From contig JAGMBH010000086.1 of the NCBI GenBank assembly GCA_023129815.1, positions 1 to 14,378 on the forward strand: a DNA stretch of 14,378 nt. Direction: 5' to 3'. This document shows, in pieces, positions 7,215-12,300 of this stretch; position 1 is the first letter of the stretch; each line of letters starts with the position of its first letter. The notes under the pieces are model-generated. The model did no database searches. It worked only from the letters and a program-made list of their open reading frames with translations, and was not told where the DNA came from. The translations under genes and the position numbers were made by a program. Origin of the DNA: Dehalococcoidia bacterium. GTDB taxonomy: Bacteria; Chloroflexota; Dehalococcoidia; GIF9; AB-539-J10.

Positions 7215-7733
7215 ATGGTGCCAAAGAAATCGATTTCCACAAAGGAGCCACAAATCCTGGAAATGCCATCGCGGAAGATGGCCGTGGTCTATATGAAGGG
7301 TGACCCCAACAAAGTAATGCCCCAATTCCTGCCAGCGCTCTATGGTTCAGTCTACAAACTGAAGTTCGAACTCAAAAAGAAAGGCATCGAATTTAAAATA
7401 GACAAGCTGCGAGCAAGGTGGCCCAATGCCCACCTTGTCCCTAAGGATGAATGGCTTGGAATCTGTGGCCTGCCTATTCCCGAAGATACGACTTCTCTGC
7501 CACAAAAAGTCCCCGACATCGAAGTCAAGCTCGAGCAGTGGGACTACGACACAGTAGCACAAAGCCTCCATATCGGGCCTTACAGTGAAGAGGAAGCCAC
7601 GGTTGAGCGCCTGCATAAATTCATCGAGGAAAACGGTTACGAGATAGCCGGCGTTCATGAGGAGGAATACCTCACGAGCCCTGATGCAAAAGTCCAGAAG
7701 ACCATCATCCGATACCCTATCAAGAAGAAATAG
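7215..7733 (+). CDS. GyrI-like small-molecule binding domain protein
   Basis: The 172-residue single-domain protein matches the GyrI/AraC-effector-binding (SOUL-like) fold. It has an N-terminal strand around MAVVYMKGD, a middle HLVPKDEWLGICGLPIP segment, and the C-terminal signature HIGPYSEEEATVERLHKF (119-136), then NGYEIAGVHEEEYL (140-153) and TIIRYPIKK. The Glu in the HEEEY segment is the residue family members use to bind cationic ligands or catalyse hydrolysis. No DNA-binding domain is fused, so it is not a transcription factor itself; it may sequester or degrade a toxic small molecule. AAAGGAGGT precedes the ATG. The 153-bp upstream gap contains TATACT at 7186-7191 as a weak promoter candidate and nothing else clear. 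Confidence 0.8.
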   Translation: MVPKKSISTKEPQILEMPSRKMAVVYMKGDPNKVMPQFLPALYGSVYKLKFELKKKGIEFKIDKLRARWPNAHLVPKDEWLGICGLPIPEDTTSLPQKVPDIEVKLEQWDYDTVAQSLHIGPYSEEEATVERLHKFIEENGYEIAGVHEEEYLTSPDAKVQKTIIRYPIKKK

Positions 7734-7740
7734 GCGAACT

Positions 7741-7749
7741 TGTTATAAT
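7741..7749 (+). promoter_or_regulatory. Extended -10 promoter candidate for the DUF3795/HEAT operon
   Basis: TGTTATAAT is a perfect extended -10 placed just after the GyrI-like gene. It would give a leader of about 90 nt before the ATG at 7847. The leader contains CCACAC (7783-7788) and GTGTGG (7823-7828), with a small GGCT/AGCC hairpin between them. No good -35. Confidence 0.45.
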
Positions 7750-7846
7750 CATAGAGAGTGGGCAGTTACCGAGATACCTTTACCACACGGCTTTTCCAGC
7801 CAACGAATCCTGTAGACAACTGGTGTGGCTTTTGCCCTAAGCTAAA

Positions 7847-8410
7847 ATGAGCGTAATGGAAGAACTTAATCTCGTAGGTTGCTGCGGAATATTTTGTGGT
7901 TTGTGTAGCAAATATCAGTCGAAGGCGCCAAGCAGGTGTATCGGCTGCCAATTAGGTGAGCAACACTCGTGGTGTAGCATCTACCGATGCTGCGTGATGA
8001 AGAGAGGATTCACTACCTGCGCTGAATGTGAGGAATATCCCTGTGAAAGGTATTCTAGAAGGGGTTGGGGAACAGACCAATGGAGCCAAACTGCCCAGGA
8101 GAGCTTAAATAGCATTAAGGAAATTGGGATGAGAGGTTGGCTGGAGGAGCAGAGAAGGCGGCGGCTATTACTGGAGGATTTGCTTGACAATTACAATGAG
8201 GGCAGGTCAATGAGCTTCTATTGCTTGGCTGTGGCACTTATGCCTTTTGGACTGATTGATAAAGCAATAAATGAGTTGAAGGAAAAACTGGCTATCAATC
8301 AGATCGATAACTCGGACATAAAAGCCAAGGCAACCACACTCAGGGGAATTATTCAAGGCTTGGCTCGGGAAGCGGGCATCGAACTAAAACTTAGAAAGAA
8401 GGGAGGATAA
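7847..8410 (+). CDS. DUF3795 cysteine-rich protein with C-terminal helical extension
   Basis: The 187-residue protein has twelve cysteines in its first 66 residues: C12, C13, C17, C20, C31, C34, C43, C48, C49, C58, C61 and C66. The layout CGIFCGLC...CIGC...C..C and the closing CAECEEYPCERY are the DUF3795 signature. Spacing suggests zinc or iron-sulfur binding; the biochemical role is unknown. Residues about 80-187 are helical and charged (QRRRRLLLEDLLDNYNEG), longer than the minimal domain. No Shine-Dalgarno is seen before the ATG at 7847, so the start is uncertain (ATG 7856 is an alternative). It is followed after two bases by the HEAT-repeat gene, whose ribosome binding site lies inside this gene's last codons, so the two are coupled. 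Confidence 0.8.
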   Translation: MSVMEELNLVGCCGIFCGLCSKYQSKAPSRCIGCQLGEQHSWCSIYRCCVMKRGFTTCAECEEYPCERYSRRGWGTDQWSQTAQESLNSIKEIGMRGWLEEQRRRRLLLEDLLDNYNEGRSMSFYCLAVALMPFGLIDKAINELKEKLAINQIDNSDIKAKATTLRGIIQGLAREAGIELKLRKKGG

Positions 8411-8412
8411 AA

Positions 8413-8910
8413 GTGGTTACCAAGGTAGGCGAAGCTAAAAATCTGGTTGCGCTGGGAATTAAGGTGCCCAATGAGGCATTTCCCAAAATCAAACAATTGG
8501 CCCGAAGCGATGATTGGAAAGTGCGGGAAGTAGCCGACACTTGCCTGGTTGAAATTAGTAAGAAGAAAACCGATGAAGTGATTCAAGAAATGATGCACTG
8601 GGCTGATGACGGTAACCCAAATGTTAGAAGAACCTCGAGCGAGGGCTCAAGAGCCGTCGCTAGAAGAAGTCCTGATAAAGTCCTCCCTGTTATTGAGAAA
8701 TTAAAGAAGGATGATAATCTTTATGTCAAGAAATCCGTAGCCAATGTGCTCAGAAATGCCTCAAGATACAATCCAAACCTAGTATTCGAGCTATGCCAGA
8801 AATGGGCGCTACTTAATAACCCAAACACCAACTGGATAATCAAAGACGCCATTAAGAAACTACCTCCTGAGCAGCAGCAAGAGATTCTAACTCTTCTAAG
8901 AAGACCATAA
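8413..8910 (+). CDS. AlkC/AlkD-like HEAT-repeat protein (DNA alkylation repeat family), short
   Basis: The 165-residue all-helical protein contains HEAT-like repeats (about 21-54, 56-88, 89-118, 120-150). WKVREVADTCLVEI (35-48), NPNVRRTSSEGSRAV (68-82) and NLYVKKSVANVLRNAS (102-117) resemble the AlkC/AlkD DNA glycosylase family, in which the repeats wrap DNA carrying N3- or N7-alkylpurines. It is shorter than AlkD (about 230 residues) and AlkC, so it may have only the C-terminal repeats; glycosylase activity is not assured. The start codon is GTG, placed after GGGAGG (8401-8406) within the upstream DUF3795 gene. The two-base gap indicates one transcript and a possible functional link. Confidence 0.75.
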   Translation: MVTKVGEAKNLVALGIKVPNEAFPKIKQLARSDDWKVREVADTCLVEISKKKTDEVIQEMMHWADDGNPNVRRTSSEGSRAVARRSPDKVLPVIEKLKKDDNLYVKKSVANVLRNASRYNPNLVFELCQKWALLNNPNTNWIIKDAIKKLPPEQQQEILTLLRRP

Positions 8911-9025
8911 TTAAGTGAAATGCCGAACCAAATCCAAGTCAAATCAATCCTAAATAAGCACGGAATCAAACATAGCATTATTTAGCCGCAGCTTGGGGCG
9001 GGATACTTTACATTTATCGCCTATT

Positions 9026-9171
9026 TGCCATCTCCTCTCAAACTGAAAACCACCCAACTAGCATAAAACTGGCTTTGTTATAATTGTGATATATTAAAAG
9101 ATATGGCATGAGATAATGCAGGCTAGGCCGAGACACGCACAGAGTTCGTATATTTCGATGTTAAACGAAAT
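9026..9171 (+). repeat. Repeat element copy A (promoter plus conserved transcribed region)
   Basis: This non-coding stretch is repeated at 11466-11608. From 9078 to 9171 it aligns without gaps to 11515-11608 with 9 differences in 94 bases (about 90% identity, counted by eye). The 5' third (9026-9077) is also related but more diverged. It contains two extended -10 motifs, TGTTATAAT (9076-9084) and TGATATATT (9087-9095). The region after them, including CACGCACAGAGTTCGTATA, is conserved and ends in a TTCG/CGAA hairpin (9154-9157 with 9166-9169; here extendable to TTTCGAT/ATCGAAA, 9153-9159 with 9170-9176). It could be a small RNA gene or a mobile promoter-leader. The rest of the 8911-9025 gap shows nothing recognisable. 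Confidence 0.75.
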
Positions 9172-9236
9172 CGAAAGACCTAAAAACCAGAATATTCATA
9201 TCTTAATTTATTAATCCACCAAATAGAGGAAATATT

Positions 9237-9442
9237 ATGAAAGAAGAAGCAAAAATATCTCTTTCCCGCAATGCTGTAATAATATTTTTGCCATTGTAAT
9301 TATCACAGTGATTCTGATTGAAGATATAGCTAAAACCTCCTTATCAAAGCTATATATAATGCTACCGGCATTATTTATCTTGGGTGAATGCATTAAGGCA
9401 GGTGATACAAAAAAGATAGTTCCAACAACAATTAATGCTTAA
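9237..9442 (+). pseudogene. Frameshifted small membrane protein gene
   Basis: An ATG at 9237, with AGAGGA upstream, opens MKEEAKISLSRNAVIIF and then stops at 9297. If one T is added to the run of five T at 9285-9289, the frame continues FAIVIITVILIEDIAKTSL, then SKLYIMLPALFILGECIKAG and an end at 9442, giving about 69 residues with two hydrophobic helices. The good ribosome binding site and continuous hydrophobic pattern on both sides of the break support a real gene recently broken by a one-base deletion, or a sequencing error in a homopolymer. No family recognised. It lies 65 bp after repeat copy A, so A's promoter would transcribe it. Confidence 0.5.
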
Positions 9443-9444
9443 TG

Positions 9445-9480
9445 TTTTTGCCAGTGCACGAACTTCCCTTATCTGCAAAA
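9445..9480 (+). other. Hairpin after the frameshifted gene
   Basis: TTTTGC (9446-9451) and GCAAAA (9475-9480) form a stem around a 23-base loop. Outside them GCTTAAT (9437-9443) is complementary over six bases to ATTAAG (9525-9530), and AAAACATTAAG resembles the AAAACGTTA ends of the attC-like sites farther right. It may be a decayed attC-like site; the rest of 9443-9569 shows nothing else clear. No T-run follows, so it is not an intrinsic terminator. Confidence 0.25.
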
Positions 9481-9569
9481 CGTGATATGAAATCATGGAC
9501 ATTGGGCCTGGAAAATGATAAAACATTAAGAAGGGTCGAATTTATAACAAGCAAGTAGGAGGTGGGAAA

Positions 9570-9851
9570 ATGTTATCAACAATACCGATAAATCTTGACA
9601 AGGTAAGAAAAGAGGATTTGGATAGAGAGACACTGAGAGTCGGAATAATAGCTGAATTAGATGCTGTAAATCTCTACGAGCAATTGGCAGCCATGACTGA
9701 AAATAGAAATATTAAGAAGCTTCTTTTGGATATAGCAAAAGAGGAAAAGACCCATGTAGGAGAATTTCAAGCTCTGTTACTAAAGCAAGATGAAGAGCAA
9801 AAAAGGGAATTAGAAGAGGGCAAGAAAGAGGTTGATGAGTTAATAAAATAA
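9570..9851 (+). CDS. Stand-alone encapsulin-type ferritin-like protein (Flp)
   Basis: The 93-residue helical protein closely resembles the ferritin-like domain that is fused to the N-terminus of archaeal encapsulin shell proteins (Pyrococcus furiosus type) and related EncFtn cargo. IIAELDAVNLYEQLA (26-40) carries Glu29 and Glu37, and DIAKEEKTHVGEFQALLL (54-71) carries Glu58/Glu59, His62 and Glu65, the di-iron ligands of this group. Such proteins oxidise ferrous iron at a dimer interface and pass it to the shell for storage. Here the reading frame ends (VDELIK) where the shell domain would begin, and no encapsulin gene or clear cargo-loading peptide is present in the window. AGGAGGTG gives a strong start. 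Superoxide dismutase follows 10 bp later, so iron oxidation and superoxide removal are probably co-expressed. Confidence 0.85.
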   Translation: MLSTIPINLDKVRKEDLDRETLRVGIIAELDAVNLYEQLAAMTENRNIKKLLLDIAKEEKTHVGEFQALLLKQDEEQKRELEEGKKEVDELIK

Positions 9852-9861
9852 GGGGGGAAAT

Positions 9862-10476
9862 ATGGAAACAACCAAGTTTTACTCTTTGCCAAAACTGCCC
9901 TACGAATACAAGGACCTAGAGCCATATATATCTGAAGAGCAATTGAAGATTCACCACAGTAAACATCATCAAGCATACGTTAATGGCGCGAATGCAATAC
10001 TTGAGAAGCTCGACAAAGCACGAAAAGAGGATACCACCCTAGATATTAGAGCCACTTTAAAGGAACTGTCCTTCAATATAGGAGGGCATTTACTCCACTC
10101 ATTGTTCTGGGGCAACTTAGCGCCAACTGGCAAAGGCGGTGGAAAGCCAGGCGGGGTTTTCGGCGAGATGGTAGAGAAGGAGTTTGGTAATTTTGAGAGA
10201 TTCAAAAAGGAATTCACTCAAGCCGCTATTGGCGTAGAAGGCTCCGGATGGGCAGCACTAACTTTCTGCAAGCAAACCAATAGACCGATAATAATGCAGA
10301 TAGAGAAGCACAACACTAACATCTACCCTATGTTTCGAATTCTAATGGTTCTCGATGTCTTTGAACATGCATATTACCTTGATTACAAGAACGAAAGAGC
10401 TAAATTTATCGATGCATTCTGGAATATCGTTAACTGGGGTGAGGTAAACAAAAGGCTTGAAGGATTATTGAAGTAG
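9862..10476 (+). CDS. sod: Fe/Mn superoxide dismutase, archaeal-like type
   Basis: The 204-residue cytosolic protein disproportionates superoxide. Metal ligands by family pattern are His31 (in KIHHSKHHQAYVNGAN), His79 (HLLHSLFWGN), Asp165 and His169 (LDVFEHAYYLDY). Glycine at 75 and histidine at 150 occupy the two positions where E. coli FeSOD and MnSOD respectively place the active-site Gln. A His there, and Phe for Trp in DVFEHAYY, are typical of archaeal and cambialistic enzymes, so iron or either metal is likely. The N-terminal LPKLPYEYKDLEPYISEEQL and NWGEVNKRL near the end fit full length. GGGG precedes the ATG. It shares an operon with the ferritin-like gene 10 bp upstream. Confidence 0.95.
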   Translation: METTKFYSLPKLPYEYKDLEPYISEEQLKIHHSKHHQAYVNGANAILEKLDKARKEDTTLDIRATLKELSFNIGGHLLHSLFWGNLAPTGKGGGKPGGVFGEMVEKEFGNFERFKKEFTQAAIGVEGSGWAALTFCKQTNRPIIMQIEKHNTNIYPMFRILMVLDVFEHAYYLDYKNERAKFIDAFWNIVNWGEVNKRLEGLLK

Positions 10477-10533
10477 TATATTGCAACGTTGATGCTTTGT
10501 GGTAAACTGGTTAGAAATTGAAGTGCGCTCCTG

Positions 10534-10609
10534 GCCTATAACTTTGTGGTTGCTTCGTTCCCCTGTCTTTGCGCCTATAACTCAGGCTTTGCCGCCACTT
10601 CGTTCGCCC
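10534..10609 (+). repeat. Two imperfect tandem units after sod
   Basis: GCCTATAACT occurs at 10534-10543 and 10573-10582, each followed by CTTCGTTC (10553-10560 and 10598-10605) and C-rich bases. The first unit looks like a shortened copy of the second, which belongs to the attC-like hairpin. The duplication suggests recombination or slippage at this spot. Confidence 0.5.
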
Positions 10610-10640
10610 AGATGCTTCGCAAAACCCAGGGGTGTTATGT
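10573..10640 (+). other. attC-like hairpin site 1
   Basis: ATAAC (10577-10581) pairs with GTTAT (10634-10638). Inside them GG (10585-10586) pairs with CC and TTTGC (10588-10592) pairs with GCAAA (10619-10623), with unpaired bases on both arms. This nested, asymmetrical hairpin is the architecture of integron attC sites, but the outer boxes do not fit RYYYAAC/GTTRRRY exactly. The CTTCGTTCGCC core is shared with site 2. It lies 43 bp before the start of the membrane-protein gene. Confidence 0.35.
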
Positions 10641-10664
10641 GACAATGATTACTGCATCACATAA
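10635..10664 (+). promoter_or_regulatory. Perfect inverted repeat upstream of the membrane-protein gene
   Basis: TTATGTGA (10635-10642) and TCACATAA (10657-10664) are exact inverted repeats separated by 14 bases and end 18 bases before the ATG at 10683. They could be an operator or an RNA hairpin that occludes the ribosome binding site. The first arm overlaps the end of attC-like site 1. Confidence 0.4.
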
Positions 10665-10682
10665 AGGAAGGGGTGATGCCAG

Positions 10683-11423
10683 ATGAAACGTCCCAGGTGG
10701 CAGATTATCTTAGGCTTATCACTGATTGCGCTATCTGTAATCCTTTACCTCTTTCATTATGCAATCTTTAGAGATCCCCGCCATATCTTTCTTTGGAGTA
10801 TGACAAGCCTTGCGTTTCTCCCTATTTCGGTTCTGTTTGTTACCCTGATAATAAATCAGTTGTTGAGTAAGAGAGAAAAGCGAGCCCGGCTAGAAAAGCT
10901 AGAGACGGTCATAGGAACCTTCTTTAGTGAAGTTGGAACAAGACTGCTAGCTTTTCTTTCCGACTTTGACCCTAAATTGGATGAGATTAGAAAAGAACTT
11001 ATTGTAACCAGCGATTGGTCTGAGCAAGAATTTTCTGGTGTTAGCAACCGCCTCAAGAATTACGATTACGGGGTTGAGATGGAGAAGATCGACTTAGAAG
11101 ATTTACGAAGTTTCCTTGGAGGAAAAAACAACTTCTTACTGAGGCTACTGGAAAACCCGACTTTATTGGAGCATGAGACCTTTACAGAGCTACTTCGAGC
11201 GGTGTTTCATTTGACTGAGGAATTATCTGCCCGGAAAGATACGAGGCATTTGCCCACTTCCGATCGTAAGCATCTCGCTGGTGACATAAAAAGAGTATAT
11301 GTCTTGCTTGTCCGTCAGTGGTTGGATTATATGAGATATTTGAAGGATAACTATCCCTATCTCTTTTCTCTCGCCGTGAGAACCAATCCTTTTGATCAGA
11401 ATGCATCGCCGATAGTGAAGTGA
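10683..11423 (+). CDS. Conserved-looking hypothetical membrane protein with two N-terminal helices
   Basis: The 246-residue protein has two transmembrane helices (about 8-25 and 37-58, hairpin form) followed by a basic stretch (KREKRARLEKL, 63-73) and a cytoplasmic, predominantly helical domain of about 175 residues. The C-terminal part contains LRAVFHLTEELSARKD and QWLDYMRYLKDNYPYLFSLAVRTNPFD, the look of a well-conserved but uncharacterised family; I cannot assign a function. By topology the N-terminus is outside or short, and the helical domain is inside. The start follows GGGGTGAT with suitable spacing. It sits between an attC-like site and repeat copy B, in the accessory-looking part of the window, and has no promoter of the extended -10 type of its own. 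Confidence 0.8.
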   Translation: MKRPRWQIILGLSLIALSVILYLFHYAIFRDPRHIFLWSMTSLAFLPISVLFVTLIINQLLSKREKRARLEKLETVIGTFFSEVGTRLLAFLSDFDPKLDEIRKELIVTSDWSEQEFSGVSNRLKNYDYGVEMEKIDLEDLRSFLGGKNNFLLRLLENPTLLEHETFTELLRAVFHLTEELSARKDTRHLPTSDRKHLAGDIKRVYVLLVRQWLDYMRYLKDNYPYLFSLAVRTNPFDQNASPIVK

Positions 11424-11465
11424 ATAGCTTTAGCCCATCTTGTATTTGCAAGTCATCGTCTCTGT

Positions 11466-11608
11466 TGATATCTCCTCTCAAAGTGAAACGCTCCCAACAA
11501 AGGAAAATCAACTCTTATAATTGTGATATATTAAAAGATATGGCCTGAGGCAAAGCAGGCTAGACCAAGACACGCACAGAGTTCGTATACTTCGATGTTA
11601 GCCGAAAT
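11466..11608 (+). repeat. Repeat element copy B (promoter plus conserved transcribed region)
   Basis: Second copy of the element at 9026-9171. It shares TCTCCTCTCAAA near its left end, the TATAAT (11516-11521) and extended -10 TGATATATT (11524-11532), and the conserved CACGCACAGAGTTCGTATA segment. The right end is the TTCG...CGAA hairpin (11591-11594 with 11603-11606). It begins 43 bp after the membrane-protein stop and would promote transcription into the small DUF3795 gene. The flanks of the two copies are unrelated, which bounds the element. Confidence 0.75.
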
Positions 11609-11646
11609 TTGCCCGCCCCTTCCCTTCTCTGTAATGGGGCCGGCAA
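11609..11646 (+). other. Long GC-rich hairpin directly after repeat copy B
   Basis: TTGCCCGCCCC (11609-11619) pairs with GGGGCCGGCAA (11636-11646), ten of eleven positions, around a 16-base loop. It starts at the base after the repeat ends. No T-run follows, so it is not a standard terminator; AGAGGTGAT follows instead. It could stabilise or gate a transcript from copy B. Confidence 0.5.
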
Positions 11647-11662
11647 GTAAGAGGTGATGCCT

Positions 11663-11794
11663 ATGCTAAACCAAAGCCAGCTTCTTCGCTGCGGGTGGCA
11701 GAGGGGTTGGCTCATTCTACTTCAACAGCCCGATAGATTTAATAAAAGATTTGATAGAAGGGAGGTGACAAAATGCCAAGCGCATGTGGTTTAG
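11663..11794 (+). CDS. Possible 43-residue leader ORF
   Basis: ATG at 11663 with AGAGGTGAT just upstream opens a 43-codon frame (MLNQSQLLRCGWQRGWLIL...) that ends at a TAG inside the start of the DUF3795 gene. The good ribosome binding site and overlap would suit translational coupling. The composition is unremarkable and no family is recognised. It may be chance. The rest of 11424-11772 is repeat copy B and the hairpin. Confidence 0.25.
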   Translation: MLNQSQLLRCGWQRGWLILLQQPDRFNKRFDRREVTKCQAHVV

Positions 11795-12057
11795 CTTGTG
11801 AAGTCTGCGGACTTCGAGAAAAAGGGCTTTGTCCTATTGATGGATGTGTAACAGGGACCGATCCAAAAGCTCCGGAGAAGCTGGAGAGGTTCAAAGCAGC
11901 AATGGGGCATCCCTGCCTTATACTTGAGTGTGCTATAAAGGATAAGGTGGATCACTGCACAAGATGCGACAAATTCCCCTGCGAGGTTCATTATCAGCAG
12001 GAGCTTTTTAGTAAAAACCTCCTTGACTTTATTAAGGGCATGCTAGGAAAGAAGTAG
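11773..12057 (+). CDS. Small DUF3795-type cysteine-rich protein
   Basis: The 94-residue protein has ten cysteines: C5, C9, C12, C20, C25, C48, C53, C62, C65 and C70. The opening SACGLACEVCGL and the closing CTRCDKFPCEVHY are the DUF3795 signature also seen at 7847, but this copy lacks the long helical tail and has a different middle (GCVTGTDPKAPEKLERFKAA). Metal binding (zinc or iron-sulfur) is likely from cysteine spacing; function is unknown. GGGAGGTGA gives a strong start at 11773. The nearest promoter upstream is the one in repeat copy B. Two members of this family in one 14-kb window suggests the lineage uses it widely. Confidence 0.8.
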   Translation: MPSACGLACEVCGLREKGLCPIDGCVTGTDPKAPEKLERFKAAMGHPCLILECAIKDKVDHCTRCDKFPCEVHYQQELFSKNLLDFIKGMLGKK

Positions 12058-12181
12058 AGGATTTATGACCAACACTGAATATGGTTAACATTAAGGATGC
12101 TAGCGTAAAGTCGCTCATGAAACTCGAGCAGCAGGTAGTCACGAGCCGGGCAGCTTTGACATGGAAGACACGGCTGTAGAG

Positions 12182-12272
12182 ACCTAATAGGGTAAGGGGA
12201 TGGGCGAACTCTGCGGCTCACTTCGTTCGCCAAATCTCTTCGGCGACTTCAGATACAGGCAAAACGTTAGGT
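12182..12272 (+). other. attC-like site 2 (start boundary of the racemase cassette)
   Basis: The right end AAAACGTTAGGT fits the attC R' box GTTRRRY (GTTAGGT, 12266-12272). ACCTAAT (12182-12188) is its complement in six of seven bases. Between them are TCTG/CAGA (12210-12213 with 12250-12253) and TCGCC/GGCGA (12227-12231 with 12242-12246), an alternative GGCGAAC/GTTCGCC stem (12203-12209 with 12225-12231), and the CTTCGTTCGCC motif shared with site 1. The racemase ribosome binding site begins 14 bases after it. Confidence 0.4.
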
Positions 12273-12300
12273 ACAACGCACTTAAAAAGGAGAAAAAAGT

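Noticed and set aside
8911..9025. Search for a gene, tRNA or CRISPR array in the gap after the HEAT-repeat gene
   Set aside because: No cloverleaf, no regularly spaced repeats and no plausible ORF with a ribosome binding site.
9282..9292. Programmed -1 frameshift on the T run of the small membrane gene
   Set aside because: A TTT TTG is not a good slippery heptamer and no downstream pseudoknot or stem is evident; a one-base deletion is simpler.
10638..10661. TGTGA...TCACA as a CRP/FNR-type operator
   Set aside because: The half-sites are separated by 16 bases (with flanks), far from the 6-base spacing CRP uses, and no such regulator gene is nearby.
11182..11511. 109-residue minus-strand ORF
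   Set aside because: It is antisense to the membrane-protein gene and runs into repeat copy B; no family resemblance or ribosome binding site.
9026..11608. The duplicated element as an insertion sequence or a MITE with terminal inverted repeats
   Set aside because: No transposase ORF, no terminal inverted repeats and no target-site duplications could be found at either copy.
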